Numbered from the stretch's first letter, positions 17,304-27,719 are shown. The stretch is DNA of 64,000 nt from Cyclobacteriaceae bacterium (GCA_019638235.1 JAHBUE010000001.1:854492-918491); one strand, 5' to 3'. Program-made: numbers and translations. Notes: a model not told the origin generated them from the letters alone.

Positions 17304-18632
17304 TTAATCGCGTGTGCGAATGGTAACGGATTCGTTAACCCAACAAGCCACGCGCTGCGTATCTCCGGCTTTCCAGTTAACCAGGAAGATTTCTTCTTTT
17401 GAAGGAAACTGTTCTTTAGCCATAGCCATTTTTTTGGATTCGCCTGCACGTTGATACATATCATAAGCAGCGAGGTACACCAAACGGTCTTCAGCCATGC
17501 TCACTTCTTTTTTACAATCGTTGATTGAGTTATAGTAAAGGTCGCCAATCTTTTCATACGCTTCTTTTTTCGAGGCATCGGCAGCTATTGCCTGACGGAA
17601 CAATTCGCGTGCAGACGACTTTGAGCCTCTGCGGCCTTCAATGGCGCCCTGGTAAATAAGTATATCCGCTTTTTCAGAATTGCCGGGTGCAACTTCCAAT
17701 GCCGCTTTAAATTTTTCGCTCGCTTTGGCATAATCTTCTGACGCGAGGTAACGAATACCGAGGTTTTTCAGAATACCAAAGTCTTTTTCTTCTTTAACAA
17801 TAGTTTCAGCAGCTTCTAACCACAACGGGTCGTCAGTACATTTATCCTGAAGCATGAATACAAAAATCTTCTTGGCTAAGCTTAAATCTGTTGGGTTCTT
17901 TTTGAATTTCGGGCCCAGGTTTGTTCTTACGAAATCACAATTCATATCAACCAGTCCCATAAGTATTTTATCAACTTCTTCTTTCCAGGTTGTGTAACGG
18001 GTAACGAGGTCGCTTTTTCCTGTGCTTGAAGCCTCTTTGAGTTTAGCATCTAAAATACCTTGAACGACATCGTAGCGTTCAAGCGCATCATCGTCCGACA
18101 GGTTTTTCAACTTTAGTTTGTTGATTCTGATAACCTGCATGTATGGAATTATGGTTCCGTCAAGAATATTGTTTCCGTTAAGTTTAAATGCCTTATCCAT
18201 TAAATCAAGAACGAATTTCTCTTTGCCGTTTTCGTTAGCCCAAAACATAACAGCGGCCAATGCCTTGCGGTTAATTACGTTAGCTTCTTCACCGCAGTAT
18301 TGAATACGCAAATCGTGCAGCAGCAACAGGGAATCAATCAGTACCGTTTGCTTAGCCTTATCTTTTTCTGCACGCGCCAGGTTTTGGTAAACCTCAACAC
18401 CGTTTATATAGATACTGGTATTCAGTTTGGGCGTATTTTTCAACAGCCAGTCTAAGTGAGGCTTTGCTCTTACAAAATCCTTGTTTTTGCGGTAGTCATC
18501 ATAGAGCGAAATCTTTTCTTCGGTTTTTGCCTTCATCTCGGCATCTTCCGGAAAATCCCATTCTCTACACTGCGCAAAGACTGAAGTGAAACTTACAAAC
18601 AGAATCAGGAATACAAATGCGAACTTTTTCAT
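17304..18632 (-). CDS. Secreted tetratricopeptide-repeat protein
   Basis: A signal peptide (MKKFAFVFLILFVSFTSVFAQ) is followed by an alpha-helical protein of 442 aa. TPR units are clearest at about residues 300-400 (YLASEDYAKASEKFKAALEV, ARELFRQAIAADASKKEAYE, then IGDLYYNS). The ATG at MKK is used because the longer frame would overlap the upstream barrel gene and lose the signal peptide. It ends upstream of lptC with a terminator between. It probably scaffolds an envelope assembly; the partner is unknown. Confidence 0.85.
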   Translation of the reverse strand: MKKFAFVFLILFVSFTSVFAQCREWDFPEDAEMKAKTEEKISLYDDYRKNKDFVRAKPHLDWLLKNTPKLNTSIYINGVEVYQNLARAEKDKAKQTVLIDSLLLLHDLRIQYCGEEANVINRKALAAVMFWANENGKEKFVLDLMDKAFKLNGNNILDGTIIPYMQVIRINKLKLKNLSDDDALERYDVVQGILDAKLKEASSTGKSDLVTRYTTWKEEVDKILMGLVDMNCDFVRTNLGPKFKKNPTDLSLAKKIFVFMLQDKCTDDPLWLEAAETIVKEEKDFGILKNLGIRYLASEDYAKASEKFKAALEVAPGNSEKADILIYQGAIEGRRGSKSSARELFRQAIAADASKKEAYEKIGDLYYNSINDCKKEVSMAEDRLVYLAAYDMYQRAGESKKMAMAKEQFPSKEEIFLVNWKAGDTQRVACWVNESVTIRTRD

Positions 18633-18645
18633 CTTTTTAAAATTT

Positions 18646-19923
18646 CTAATCAAATCTTCTTCTAATAAACCACTGGTCGTTAAACGTAATGCCAAAATAA
18701 ACTCTGAAGTACGATTCTTCTAATATGTTTTTTGACCTGTTACCCCGTTTGCCAGTACTAAAGGCAAAATCGAGGCTTGAACGGCCAGCCGGCATAGAAA
18801 GGCCAAAATTAATGCCAAAATCTCTAAGCTGATTGTTATTTATTAAAAAAGGTGCGTTTTCATAGTGAATTCCCGTCCTGTACGTGATTCTCTTAAAATA
18901 TTTGTCCGACAGGTGGTCGGGTGTAAACTCACCCCCTGATGAGAATCGCCAGGCTGTTTGCAGATTTTGGTTGTCTTCATCATTTATACTGTTGAACTCC
19001 GTCCAGTTTTGCATGGTGTATTCAACTCCGGCAGCCCATTTAGAGCCTTTGCTTACCGATAGCCCCGCTGTCAGCGATGAAGGATATTTTATGCTGCCGC
19101 GTTTTTCTACCAGTGTGTCGGAAGTTGTGGGTGTTCCCGATAAAAATCTTCGTTGAAATACTGTTCTTTTACTGGCCCGCATATCGGTGTTGAACGTATA
19201 GGTTAACCCCGCGCTGATGCGATAGTCATCACGTTTGCCGATTGAATCCTGCGAAAACGATAAGCCTGCCGTAAATTGAAAATCTTTAATATAGGTCTTC
19301 TCATTTATGGCAGCGGTGTAGTACACGGGTTGCTGAACGCTGACGAGTGTGTTGGAGAAATCGTTGGAGATGGAACCGAACAGGTATGCGGCTTTAAGCC
19401 CTATGGCCCAGTTGTCGTGCAGGCGCACACCATTTGACCAATAAAGCTGCGAAAGCCCGCCACTACCTTGTTCCACTACCGAAATGGTATCTTGTTGGGG
19501 CGAGCCTACAATTTCTTCTAAGTATTGCAAACGATAATTTACGTTGGTAAGCGGCATTAAGCCAACAGAAGTTGACCACTTGCCGGGCTTTATCGGGAAA
19601 GCCGTAACGAGGTAGTTCAGGTTTCCGTTGGTGCCTTTTGCCCGTGCTGTGTCGCTCCTCGTTGTTTTAGTTTCTAATATGGCACCCGCCTGAAACACGG
19701 TGTAATAATTAAAAACCAGCAACGCGGGGTTTTGGTTGTTAACAAACCAGAACTGCGGCTGGCTAACGCCTGTTCCGCCCTGTGCCTGGTTTTGAATAAG
19801 CGCGTTGCCGTAAGGCTCGCCAATGCCAAATGTGGAGAAGGGCGAACGCGTTGCCTGACTGAAGGCAGAAAAGGATAAAACCGATAAAATCAGGAAAAAG
19901 TAATACGACTTAGCTTGCGACAT
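18646..19923 (-). CDS. Outer-membrane barrel protein, FadL/PorV-like layout, 425 aa
   Basis: A signal peptide ending SAFSQ precedes a Gly/Asn/aromatic-rich protein with many amphipathic beta-strands and an N-terminal segment STFGIGEPYGN, a pattern common to Bacteroidota FadL-like outer-membrane proteins that sit beside lptC. The C-terminus (FRVYFGITFNDQWFIRRRF) ends close to an aromatic residue, as expected for BAM substrates. The stop is 13 bases from the TPR gene start, so they form one transcript. Function is not assignable; transport of hydrophobic compounds is one possibility. Confidence 0.75.
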   Translation of the reverse strand: MSQAKSYYFFLILSVLSFSAFSQATRSPFSTFGIGEPYGNALIQNQAQGGTGVSQPQFWFVNNQNPALLVFNYYTVFQAGAILETKTTRSDTARAKGTNGNLNYLVTAFPIKPGKWSTSVGLMPLTNVNYRLQYLEEIVGSPQQDTISVVEQGSGGLSQLYWSNGVRLHDNWAIGLKAAYLFGSISNDFSNTLVSVQQPVYYTAAINEKTYIKDFQFTAGLSFSQDSIGKRDDYRISAGLTYTFNTDMRASKRTVFQRRFLSGTPTTSDTLVEKRGSIKYPSSLTAGLSVSKGSKWAAGVEYTMQNWTEFNSINDEDNQNLQTAWRFSSGGEFTPDHLSDKYFKRITYRTGIHYENAPFLINNNQLRDFGINFGLSMPAGRSSLDFAFSTGKRGNRSKNILEESYFRVYFGITFNDQWFIRRRFD

Positions 19924-19971
19924 TCTGTAATAACATTCGGTTTAAACCTATCAGCACCAGATTTGGGCACG

Positions 19972-20002
19972 CAAATATGGCTGCTTTCGGTTGGTTTTCA
20001 AA
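19972..20002 (-). promoter_or_regulatory. Candidate promoter of the barrel-TPR operon
   Basis: On the minus strand TTTG, a 19-base spacer and CATATTTG match the Bacteroidota -33/-7 architecture (TTTG-N19-TAnnTTTG) with one mismatch in the -7 box. Confidence 0.45.
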
Positions 20003-20389
20003 AAAGGGTGTGCCTGCACCGCATAAATCGCCCATAATTCTGGTATTTTTCCCCATATAGGGCAATTATACTATCAATTTGCCAATCATCCCTGCCGGAA
20101 TCCCGCTTTGAAAGGGAAGCTTCGGGCAGTTCCCGAACAAAATCAAAGCCCTTACAGGCACTACTAACGGCAATTTTTCAGTAAACGTATGCAATGCAAT
20201 AAAGCGCTGGGTCAAAATCAACCCGTCAGACGGGTAGTAACTTTATGAGTATTACCGGCAGAAAAAAGTTGTATTGCCGCTATATGGATGTTCGTATAAT
20301 TTTTTCTGTAAGATTTTCATACCCAAAAATACTTACCTTAGTTGATGTATTGCCGGAATTAATAAGGCGTACTTAATAACAGATAAAAC
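20003..20389. other. Gene-free region upstream of anmK
   Basis: No coding frame is convincing here. Visible structure: an imperfect palindrome near 20092-20128 with CTGCC / GGCAG ends, a perfect 15-base palindrome ACCCGTC-a-GACGGGT at 20221-20235, and three direct repeats GTATTRCCG starting at 20249, 20271 and 20347. No TAnnTTTG box was found close to the anmK start. Confidence 0.5.
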
Positions 20390-21469
20390 ATGAACTCAAA
20401 ACAGAAATACAAAGTGCTTGGGCTGATGTCGGGAACCTCGCTTGACGGTGTGGATGTGGCCTGTTGTACTTTTCAGCAGAAAAACTCAGGATGGCAATTT
20501 AAAATTGAAAAAGCCGTAACGATTCCATACACCGCATCGTGGATTTCAAAACTGTCATCGGCTCATGCGCTTACCGCTGAAAAACTGTTGGCATTACATG
20601 TTGATTATGGCACTTACTTGGGCGAGCGTTGCAAGAAATTCATGCAGTTCTATGCTATCCGGCAAGTTGATTTCATCGCTTCGCACGGCCATACAATTTT
20701 TCATCAGCCCGAAAAAAAATTCACCTTTCAATTGGGCGACCTTCACGCGCTTCATGTGGCATCGGGCAAACCGGTAGCGGGCGATTTCAGAAGCCTGGAT
20801 GTTGCCTTAGGCGGGCAGGGCGCCCCGTTAGTGCCGTTGGGCGACCAGGTGTTGTTTAAGGATTATGATGTTTGTTTGAATCTTGGAGGCATAGCCAACA
20901 TTTCGCAGCAGGTTAAAGGAAAACGAACAGCAAGCGATGTGTGCTTTGTTAACATGGGGTTGAACTACCTCGCGGCTAAAGCAGGTAAAAGTCTTGACAA
21001 GGACGGCAAGATGGCATCGGACGGGCAACTGAATGCAAAAATGCTGAACGACTTATCGAAGGTGTATTCAAAAATAAGTTCGGATAAACCCTCGCTTGCC
21101 CGCGAATTTTTTGAACAGAAGATACAACCCATTCTCGACCGCGAAGAAATTTCGCTGCACGACCGGCTCCATACGTTTACTGAATCTGTCGCGATAAGCC
21201 TTGCTTCGTCATTTCAGTATTCAAAAAATCGTATTACGGTATTGTGTACAGGCGGAGGTGCGTTTAACGCATATCTTATTTACAGAATGATTGAACATTG
21301 CGGTAATCGTGCCGACCTTATTATCCCCGAACCCGATGTGGTAAAGTTTAAAGAAGCACTGGTGTTTGCTTTTTTGGGCATTATGCGGGTGCGCAACGAA
21401 GTTAATTGCCTGAAATCGGTAACACGCGCTTCACGCGATAGCAGCAGCGGTGTGTTGATTGGTTTCTAA
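20390..21469 (+). CDS. anmK: Anhydro-N-acetylmuramic acid kinase
   Basis: The ATP-binding motif GLMSGTSLDGVDVACC at the N-terminus, the FIASHGHTIFHQP segment, DFRSLDVALGGQGAPLVP and the C-terminal TGGGAFN are the hallmarks of AnmK. It phosphorylates and opens 1,6-anhydro-MurNAc from cell-wall turnover, giving MurNAc-6-phosphate. The length of 359 aa is normal. The glutamate dehydrogenase gene follows 34 bases downstream in the same direction. Confidence 0.95.
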   Translation: MNSKQKYKVLGLMSGTSLDGVDVACCTFQQKNSGWQFKIEKAVTIPYTASWISKLSSAHALTAEKLLALHVDYGTYLGERCKKFMQFYAIRQVDFIASHGHTIFHQPEKKFTFQLGDLHALHVASGKPVAGDFRSLDVALGGQGAPLVPLGDQVLFKDYDVCLNLGGIANISQQVKGKRTASDVCFVNMGLNYLAAKAGKSLDKDGKMASDGQLNAKMLNDLSKVYSKISSDKPSLAREFFEQKIQPILDREEISLHDRLHTFTESVAISLASSFQYSKNRITVLCTGGGAFNAYLIYRMIEHCGNRADLIIPEPDVVKFKEALVFAFLGIMRVRNEVNCLKSVTRASRDSSSGVLIGF

Positions 21470-21503
21470 TGGTTTGTCATCTTTGCGGCCTAATGTTATC
21501 ACC

Positions 21504-22730
21504 ATGCGCGAGTTACTGAAGAAGTTTGAAAATAAACGCCCCGAAATTGTATTTGAATGGAAAGATGCCGAAACCGAAGCGGAAGGCTGGGTGGTAATTA
21601 ACTCTTTGCGGGGAGGCGCTGCCGGTGGCGGAACACGTATGCGTGCCGGGCTTGACAAACGCGAAGTTGAATCGCTGGCTAAAACTATGGAGGTGAAGTT
21701 CACCGTTTCAGGCCCCCCGATAGGCGGTGCAAAGTCAGGTATAAATTTCGACCCCAACGATTCGCGCAAAGCCGGTGTGCTGCAACGCTGGTATGCGGCC
21801 GTAATGCCGTTGTTGAAATATTATTACGGTACCGGTGGCGATTTGAATGTTGACGAAATCCATGAAGTAATTCCTATTACGGAAGATGTCGGCATTTGGC
21901 ACCCGCAAGAGGGCGTATTTACCGGGCATTACAAACCAACGGAGGCGCAAAAAGTAAATCGCATCGGTCAGTTACGGCAAGGCGTTATTAAAATAATTGA
22001 AGACGAACGTTATACACCTGCGTTATCAAAAAAATATACCATAGCCGATATGTGCACCGGGTATGGCGTGGCCGAAGCGGTGCGTCATTTTTATGCGTTA
22101 TGGGGTGGCAACGTTGAGGGAAAGCGCGCGGTAGTGCAGGGCTGGGGTAATGTTGGCGCAGCAGCCGGTTTTTATTTGACTAAGATGGGTGTGAAGATTG
22201 TCGGGATAATTTCGCGCGAAGGTGGCCTGTTAAACGACCAGGGATTTACTGTTGAAGAGATTGCCGACCTGGTGGTAAACCGTGTTCAAAATAAATTGAA
22301 TGCTCCGGGGTTGATTTCTTTTGAAGAAGTGAATAAAAAAATCTGGGATAAGCCTTTCGAGATTTTTATTCCGGCCGCAGCATCGCGATTGGTAACACGC
22401 AACCAGGTTGACCGCATGATGGCTTCCGGTCTTGAGGTGTTCTCGTGTGGGGCAAATGTTCCGTTTGCTGACCCTGAAATATTTTTCGGCCCAACCGGAC
22501 TTTATGCCGATGAAAAATTTTCCGTTATCCCCGACTTTATTGCCAACTGCGGTATGGCGCGTGTGTTTGCTTACTTTATGGAAAGAGAAGTAAGCATGAC
22601 GGACGAAGCCATTTTCACGGACATTTCAGAAACCATACGCACCGCGTTGGAAAAGACACACACGGTTAATCGCAAAAAGACTAACCTTGCCCAGGTATCT
22701 TTTGAACTGGCGCTAAAGCAATTGGTTTAA
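21504..22730 (+). CDS. Glu/Leu/Phe/Val dehydrogenase (glutamate dehydrogenase type)
   Basis: Family landmarks are GGAAGGGTRMR, the catalytic-lysine region TVSGPPIGGAKSGI, a GWGNVGAAAG nucleotide-binding loop and the C-terminal NCGMARVFAYF. The protein is 408 aa from MRELLKKF; the frame runs 15 codons further upstream but would overlap anmK. The enzyme oxidatively deaminates an amino acid, probably glutamate, with NAD(P). Its sequence is rather divergent from classic GdhA, so specificity for a branched-chain amino acid cannot be excluded. Confidence 0.85.
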   Translation: MRELLKKFENKRPEIVFEWKDAETEAEGWVVINSLRGGAAGGGTRMRAGLDKREVESLAKTMEVKFTVSGPPIGGAKSGINFDPNDSRKAGVLQRWYAAVMPLLKYYYGTGGDLNVDEIHEVIPITEDVGIWHPQEGVFTGHYKPTEAQKVNRIGQLRQGVIKIIEDERYTPALSKKYTIADMCTGYGVAEAVRHFYALWGGNVEGKRAVVQGWGNVGAAAGFYLTKMGVKIVGIISREGGLLNDQGFTVEEIADLVVNRVQNKLNAPGLISFEEVNKKIWDKPFEIFIPAAASRLVTRNQVDRMMASGLEVFSCGANVPFADPEIFFGPTGLYADEKFSVIPDFIANCGMARVFAYFMEREVSMTDEAIFTDISETIRTALEKTHTVNRKKTNLAQVSFELALKQLV

Positions 22731-22737
22731 AAGCCTC

Positions 22738-24114
22738 TTAGTGTACAGCAAAAAACGGCCAGGTGAGCAGGTACACAACAGCACCAGCTAAGTAACCCAG
22801 CATGGCCAATAAGGAAATGCGTTTCAGGTACCAAATGAAATCTATTTTTTCCATACCCATAGCGGCTACACCTGCAGCCGAACCAATAATGAGCATACTA
22901 CCGCCTGTTCCGGCACAGTATGCAAGGTACTCCCAAATCATACTGTCGGGCGGATAAGTAGTCATATCGTACATACCCATGCTGGCCGCCACAAGGGGCA
23001 CGTTATCTAAAATGGCTGACAGAAACCCGATTAGTGTTATAATGATACGGTCATCGCCCAACGTGCGCGACAGGTATTCGGCAAAGTTGTGCAATGTGCC
23101 CATAGCTTCAAGCGAGCCAACAGCCAGCAGAATCCCCAAAAAGAAAAGCACACTTGACATGTCGATACGTGTTAACGCATGTGCGGCTGTATATTTTTTT
23201 CTGGCCGCTTCATCTGCCTCAGGGTTAATAAGCTCCGACACAACCCACAAAACGCCAAGCCCCAACATCATACCTAAATAGGGAGGCAGGTGAGTTATGG
23301 TTTTAAAAACAGGTACGGATATTAATGCGCTTACTCCTACAATAAGCATAAGGGAGCTACTCTTGCTAACTGCTTCCTCTTCTTGTGGTTTTGCTTCTGC
23401 AAAGCCCAGGTCGCCTTTAAGTGTGAAGGTGAGGTATAGTAAAGGAACCACCACGCAGACAATGCTGGGAAGAATCAATGTCTTCATGATATTCACAGCG
23501 GTAATCTGCCCGCCAATCCACAGCATCGTAGTAGTTACATCGCCAATAGGCGACCACGCGCCACCGGCATTTGCGGCAATCACAACCATACCGGCAAAAA
23601 ACAGCCGCATCTCTTTGTTAGGAATAAGTTTCCTTCCCAACGACACCATAACAATCGTAGTGGTCAGGTTGTCGAGGATTGAAGAAAGGAAAAAAGTAAC
23701 GATGCAGATAATCCATAATAAACGTATCGGATTTTTTGTACGGATGCGGTCAGTTATGATTTTAAATCCGTTATGCGCATCAACAAGTTCAACAATGGTC
23801 ATGGCGCCCATCAGGAAAAACAGGATTTGGGCGATTTCGTCTAAGTGAATACCAAGTTGGCTGCCAACATATTCGCGATGAATGTCGGATAAAGAAAGCG
23901 AGGTAAAATCAGCAACCGTTCGTTTCAAATCGTCAACAAAGTGGTGATAGTGCGAGCTTTGCAGCATGGTTTCCGGTGAGTCGGCCACCATAAAGAGAGT
24001 CCAGCAGATAACGCCCGTAAGCAGGGCAGAGGCAGTTTTATTGATTTTGATGGGGTGTTCGAAGGCAATGGCCAGGTACCCGATAACGAAGACGACAACA
24101 ATAACCAGTTCCAT
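22738..24114 (-). CDS. nhaD: NhaD-type Na+/H+ antiporter
   Basis: A 458-aa membrane protein with about 11-12 hydrophobic segments and the NhaD landmarks: SSILDNLTTTIVMVSLG, AANAGGAWSPIGDVTTTMLW and LSAILDNVPLVAASMGMY. Paired Asp-Asn and Thr-rich half-helices are the ion-binding elements of the ion-transporter superfamily. It exports sodium in exchange for protons. It is convergent with the dehydrogenase gene, with only seven bases between them. Confidence 0.93.
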   Translation of the reverse strand: MELVIVVVFVIGYLAIAFEHPIKINKTASALLTGVICWTLFMVADSPETMLQSSHYHHFVDDLKRTVADFTSLSLSDIHREYVGSQLGIHLDEIAQILFFLMGAMTIVELVDAHNGFKIITDRIRTKNPIRLLWIICIVTFFLSSILDNLTTTIVMVSLGRKLIPNKEMRLFFAGMVVIAANAGGAWSPIGDVTTTMLWIGGQITAVNIMKTLILPSIVCVVVPLLYLTFTLKGDLGFAEAKPQEEEAVSKSSSLMLIVGVSALISVPVFKTITHLPPYLGMMLGLGVLWVVSELINPEADEAARKKYTAAHALTRIDMSSVLFFLGILLAVGSLEAMGTLHNFAEYLSRTLGDDRIIITLIGFLSAILDNVPLVAASMGMYDMTTYPPDSMIWEYLAYCAGTGGSMLIIGSAAGVAAMGMEKIDFIWYLKRISLLAMLGYLAGAVVYLLTWPFFAVH

Positions 24115-24257
24115 TAATCCGATAGGGTTTAGTTTCAGTTGGTGTTAATATTACGCCAACAATGCAGCATCACCAAATTAAATTGTGATTAACGGAAAAT
24201 GAGTGAAAAAATGCTTTTCTGAACAAAAATTGCCAATGTTTCAGGCAGCCACACGCT

Positions 24258-25595
24258 TTATGCCAGGTTAAACACCCCTGCGTTCAACTGAACAAGCACC
24301 TGTTCCTTATACTGCGTGTCAACCAGGATGGATATATTATTGTAGCTACCGCCAACCGATACCATTCGGACGGGCACCTCTGCGAGGCAACTAAAAATTT
24401 TATCGAGCACGCCTTTTTGGTTGCCTATCCGGTGGCCTACAATACTCACAATAGTTTGGTTCGGGTCGATTTCAACATGGCTGAATGTCCGCAGTTCATC
24501 CACTATCTTATCGAGGTTTGCGGCCTGGTCAATGGTTAATGATACAGCAACCTCCGATGTGGAAATCATGTCGATGGGTGTTTTGTACTGTTCAAAAATT
24601 TCAAACACTCTTCTCAAAAAACCATAGGCCATTAACATGCGCGATGATTTTATGTTGATGGCCGTGATGCCGTCTTTTGCCGCAACCGCTTTAAATACAC
24701 TCTTTGTTTCTTTATTGCTGATGAGCGTGCCCGGAGCATTTTCATCCATGGTGTTTTTCAATCGCACAGGCACATTATATTTTTGTGCAGGAACAATAGT
24801 GGACGGGTGCAGAATTTTTGCCCCGAAATAGGCCAACTCCGAAGCCTCATCAAATGTAAGTTCTGATATGGGATAGGTTTTCTGCACGATGCGCGGGTCG
24901 TTGTTGTGCATACCGTCAATGTCCGTCCATATCTGGATTTCTTCTGCGCCAATGGCTGCACCTAATAACGAAGCAGTGTAATCGCTGCCACCGCGTTTCA
25001 GGTTGTCGATTTCATTTTTATGATTACGGCAGATATACCCTTGCGTGATAATAATATCAACATGCTCTAATGATTTCAGTAACGGCTTTAGTCGTTGAGC
25101 GATTTTTTCGAGTTCAGGCTCTTCATTTTCGTCAATAGACATGAAATGCAAAGCCGGCAGCAACCGGGTATTGATTTTACGTTCCAATAAATGCTGGTAA
25201 AACAGTTCTGTTGAAATCAGTTCACCTTGCGCCAACAGTTCGCGGTAGCTTTTATCGTCATCGCGATAGCTGTCGGGGTGGCCGGCTGCCAACAAACGAA
25301 TGAAAATGAAAAAGCGGCTTACAATTTCCTGTCCGATGGCTTTAAAGTTTTCGGAAGTATAAAGCTCCGAAACAAAAGCCTGGTAGTGCTTTTCAAGAAC
25401 AGTAATTTCCTTTTCGGCTGCGTCCAAATCGCCCTTCAATAAAAAATCACCAATGGTCACAAGCGCATTGGTTGTTCCCGAAAGGGCAGACAGTACCACA
25501 ACCTTCTTACCGGGGGTTTCCGTAACTAAGTTCGCTATTTTTCTCATCCGCTCCGGCTTGCCAACCGAAGTGCCACCAAATTTTAATACCAGCAT
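24258..25595 (-). CDS. lysC: Aspartate kinase
   Basis: The N-terminal KFGGTSVGKPERM, the aspartate-binding RGGSDYTASLLGAA and EIQIWTDIDGMHNNDPR are diagnostic. Two ACT domains occupy about residues 305-445 (GITAINIKSSRMLMAYG, ... RMVSVGGSYNNISILV). At 445 aa it is a monofunctional kinase without homoserine dehydrogenase. It performs the first step toward lysine, threonine and methionine; feedback control is expected through the ACT domains. It stands alone between nhaD and dnaK. Confidence 0.94.
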   Translation of the reverse strand: MLVLKFGGTSVGKPERMRKIANLVTETPGKKVVVLSALSGTTNALVTIGDFLLKGDLDAAEKEITVLEKHYQAFVSELYTSENFKAIGQEIVSRFFIFIRLLAAGHPDSYRDDDKSYRELLAQGELISTELFYQHLLERKINTRLLPALHFMSIDENEEPELEKIAQRLKPLLKSLEHVDIIITQGYICRNHKNEIDNLKRGGSDYTASLLGAAIGAEEIQIWTDIDGMHNNDPRIVQKTYPISELTFDEASELAYFGAKILHPSTIVPAQKYNVPVRLKNTMDENAPGTLISNKETKSVFKAVAAKDGITAINIKSSRMLMAYGFLRRVFEIFEQYKTPIDMISTSEVAVSLTIDQAANLDKIVDELRTFSHVEIDPNQTIVSIVGHRIGNQKGVLDKIFSCLAEVPVRMVSVGGSYNNISILVDTQYKEQVLVQLNAGVFNLA

Positions 25596-25615
25596 GTTAA
25601 TTTTGTATAAGCCGA

Positions 25616-25623
25616 CAAAGTTA
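25616..25623 (-). promoter_or_regulatory. Candidate -7 box of lysC promoter
   Basis: TAACTTTG on the minus strand matches TAnnTTTG and would give a leader of about 14 bases. It lies just beyond the dnaK terminator; no -33 TTTG is seen at 19 bases. Confidence 0.4.
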
Positions 25624-25633
25624 AGGATGGGTA

Positions 25634-25672
25634 AGTAAAAAAAAAGCCCTGACGATTTAGCGTCAGGGCTTT
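25634..25672 (-). terminator. Strong rho-independent terminator of dnaK
   Basis: A 12-bp perfect stem (AAAGCCCTGACG / CGTCAGGGCTTT, 6-base loop) is followed on the minus strand by nine T, 21 bases past the dnaK stop. Confidence 0.92.
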
Positions 25673-25693
25673 ACTTGTAACCGATGGATATGA

Positions 25694-27607
25694 TTACTTC
25701 TTATCGTTCACTTCTTCATACTCAACATCCGACACGTTATCGGCACCTGAACCATTATCAGTTGCGCCTGCGTCAGCGCCCGGTTGTGTACCAGCGCCTT
25801 GTTGCGCCTGGTAAATCTCCTGCGAAGCAGCCTGCCATGCACCATTCAGCGCGGCCATTGCAGTTTCGATAGCGGTAATATCGTTGCTTTTGTGTGCTGC
25901 TTTCAACTGCTCCAATGCGCTGTTGATAGCGCTTTTATTTCCATCGGAAAGTTTGTCGCCATACTCCTTCATTTGCTTTTCAGTCTGGAAGATAAGCGAA
26001 TCGGCCTGGTTGATTTTTTCGGCTGTTTCTTTTGCTTTCTTATCCAGTTCGGCATTGGCTTGCGCTTCCTGCTTCATTTTTTCTATTTCAGCATCGGTTA
26101 AACCACTCGATGCTTCAATACGAATTTTCTGTTCCTTGCCGGTTCCGTTATCTTTAGCCGATACGTGCAAGATACCGTTGGCATCAATATCGAAGGTTAC
26201 TTCAACTTGCGGAAGACCACGCGGTGCCGGAGGAATACCATCAAGATGGAAACGACCAATGGTGCGGTTGTCTTTCGCCATGGGGCGTTCGCCTTGCAAC
26301 ACGTGTATCTCGACCGAAGGCTGGTTATCGGCAGCGGTAGAGAACACTTCCGATTTTTTGGAAGGAATAGTCGTGTTGCTTTCAATAAGTCTGGTGAACA
26401 CACCGCCCAGGGTTTCAATACCAAGCGATAGCGGTGTTACATCCAACAACAATACATCTTTTACTTCACCGGTTAACACACCACCCTGAATAGCGGCTCC
26501 TACGGCCACCACTTCATCAGGGTTAACACCTTTTGAAGGTTTTTTACCAAAGAATTTTTCTACTTCTTCCTGTATGCGCGGAATACGGGTTGAACCGCCT
26601 ACCAGTATTACTTCGTCAATATCGTTTATAGAAACACCGGCATCCTCAACGGCTTTGCGGCAAGGTTCCAATGTTCTGCGAACAAGGTCATCAACTAATT
26701 GCTCAAACTTAGCGCGGGTTAATTTTTTCACTAAGTGCTCAGGTACGCCATCAATAGAGGTAATGTACGGCAGGTTGATTTCAGTTTCCTGCGAACTTGA
26801 CAATTCAATTTTTGCTTTTTCGGCAGCTTCCTTCAAACGTTGTAGCGCCATCGGGTCTTTACGCAAGTCGATGTTGCGCTCGGCTTTGAATTCATCAGCC
26901 AGCCAGTTGATGATTTTCATGTCAAAGTCATCACCACCCAGGTGCACATCACCGTTGGTTGATTTTACTTCAAACACGCCATCGCCTAATTCAAGAATAG
27001 AAATATCGAATGTACCACCACCAAGGTCGTACACAGCAATTTTCATATCCTTGTTTTTCTTATCTAAACCATAGGCAAGCGCTGCGGCTGTTGGTTCGTT
27101 GATGATGCGTTTTACATCCAACCCGGCAATCTGCCCGGCTTCTTTGGTTGCCTGGCGTTCGGCATCGTTAAAGTATGCCGGCACGGTAATTACGGCTTCG
27201 GTTACGGTTGTGCCTAAGTAATCTTCGGCCGTGCTCTTCATTTTTTGAAGCACCATAGCCGAAATTTCCTGCGGGGTGTACAACCTGTCGCCAATGCGCA
27301 CGCGCACTGTATCGTTGTTGCCGCTTTCAGCCTGGTAGGTTACAATCTTTTTCTCTTCACTAACATCGTTGAATTTTTTACCCATAAAACGCTTGATAGA
27401 CATTACCGTATTTTTTGGGTTGGTAATAGCCTGACGCTTGGCCGGGTCGCCTACTTTGCGTTCACCTTTTCCGCCATCCAGAAATGCTACGATAGACGGT
27501 GTTGTTCTGCGACCTTCGCTGTTGGGTATAACAACGGGTTCGTTTCCCTCCATTACGGCTACGCAGGAGTTGGTCGTACCCAGGTCAATTCCAATAATTT
27601 TTCCCAT
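25694..27607 (-). CDS. dnaK: Molecular chaperone DnaK (Hsp70)
   Basis: The 637-aa protein carries every Hsp70 signature: [14 protein letters not shown], the [16 protein letters not shown] phosphate loop, [11 protein letters not shown], the interdomain [16 protein letters not shown] linker and a Gly/Ala/Asp-rich tail ending EEVNDKK. It binds exposed hydrophobic segments with ATP, assisted by DnaJ and GrpE, whose genes are about 13 kb away in this window. A motif upstream (ATTCTGCC plus ATTGTGTCA) is shared with the grpE promoter region and may be a stress operator. Confidence 0.98.
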   Translation of the reverse strand: MGKIIGIDLGTTNSCVAVMEGNEPVVIPNSEGRRTTPSIVAFLDGGKGERKVGDPAKRQAITNPKNTVMSIKRFMGKKFNDVSEEKKIVTYQAESGNNDTVRVRIGDRLYTPQEISAMVLQKMKSTAEDYLGTTVTEAVITVPAYFNDAERQATKEAGQIAGLDVKRIINEPTAAALAYGLDKKNKDMKIAVYDLGGGTFDISILELGDGVFEVKSTNGDVHLGGDDFDMKIINWLADEFKAERNIDLRKDPMALQRLKEAAEKAKIELSSSQETEINLPYITSIDGVPEHLVKKLTRAKFEQLVDDLVRRTLEPCRKAVEDAGVSINDIDEVILVGGSTRIPRIQEEVEKFFGKKPSKGVNPDEVVAVGAAIQGGVLTGEVKDVLLLDVTPLSLGIETLGGVFTRLIESNTTIPSKKSEVFSTAADNQPSVEIHVLQGERPMAKDNRTIGRFHLDGIPPAPRGLPQVEVTFDIDANGILHVSAKDNGTGKEQKIRIEASSGLTDAEIEKMKQEAQANAELDKKAKETAEKINQADSLIFQTEKQMKEYGDKLSDGNKSAINSALEQLKAAHKSNDITAIETAMAALNGAWQAASQEIYQAQQGAGTQPGADAGATDNGSGADNVSDVEYEEVNDKK

Positions 27608-27692
27608 GATATGCTGTATTTATAAGATTCTTTCTAAAAGTTTAAAAATGCTTATCAATGGGTATGCCAGTGGGGATTTTTGGGGAAAAGGG

Positions 27693-27709
27693 TGACACAA
27701 TGGCAGAAT
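27693..27709 (-). promoter_or_regulatory. Candidate heat-shock motif upstream of dnaK
   Basis: On the dnaK strand the sequence reads ATTCTGCC directly followed by ATTGTGTCA, 86-102 bases before the start codon. The same 8-mer and 9-mer occur in front of grpE in the opposite orientation and with nine bases between them. The TGNCA half-sites suggest a regulator, but none is identified. Confidence 0.4.
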
Positions 27710-27719
27710 AATGAATGCG

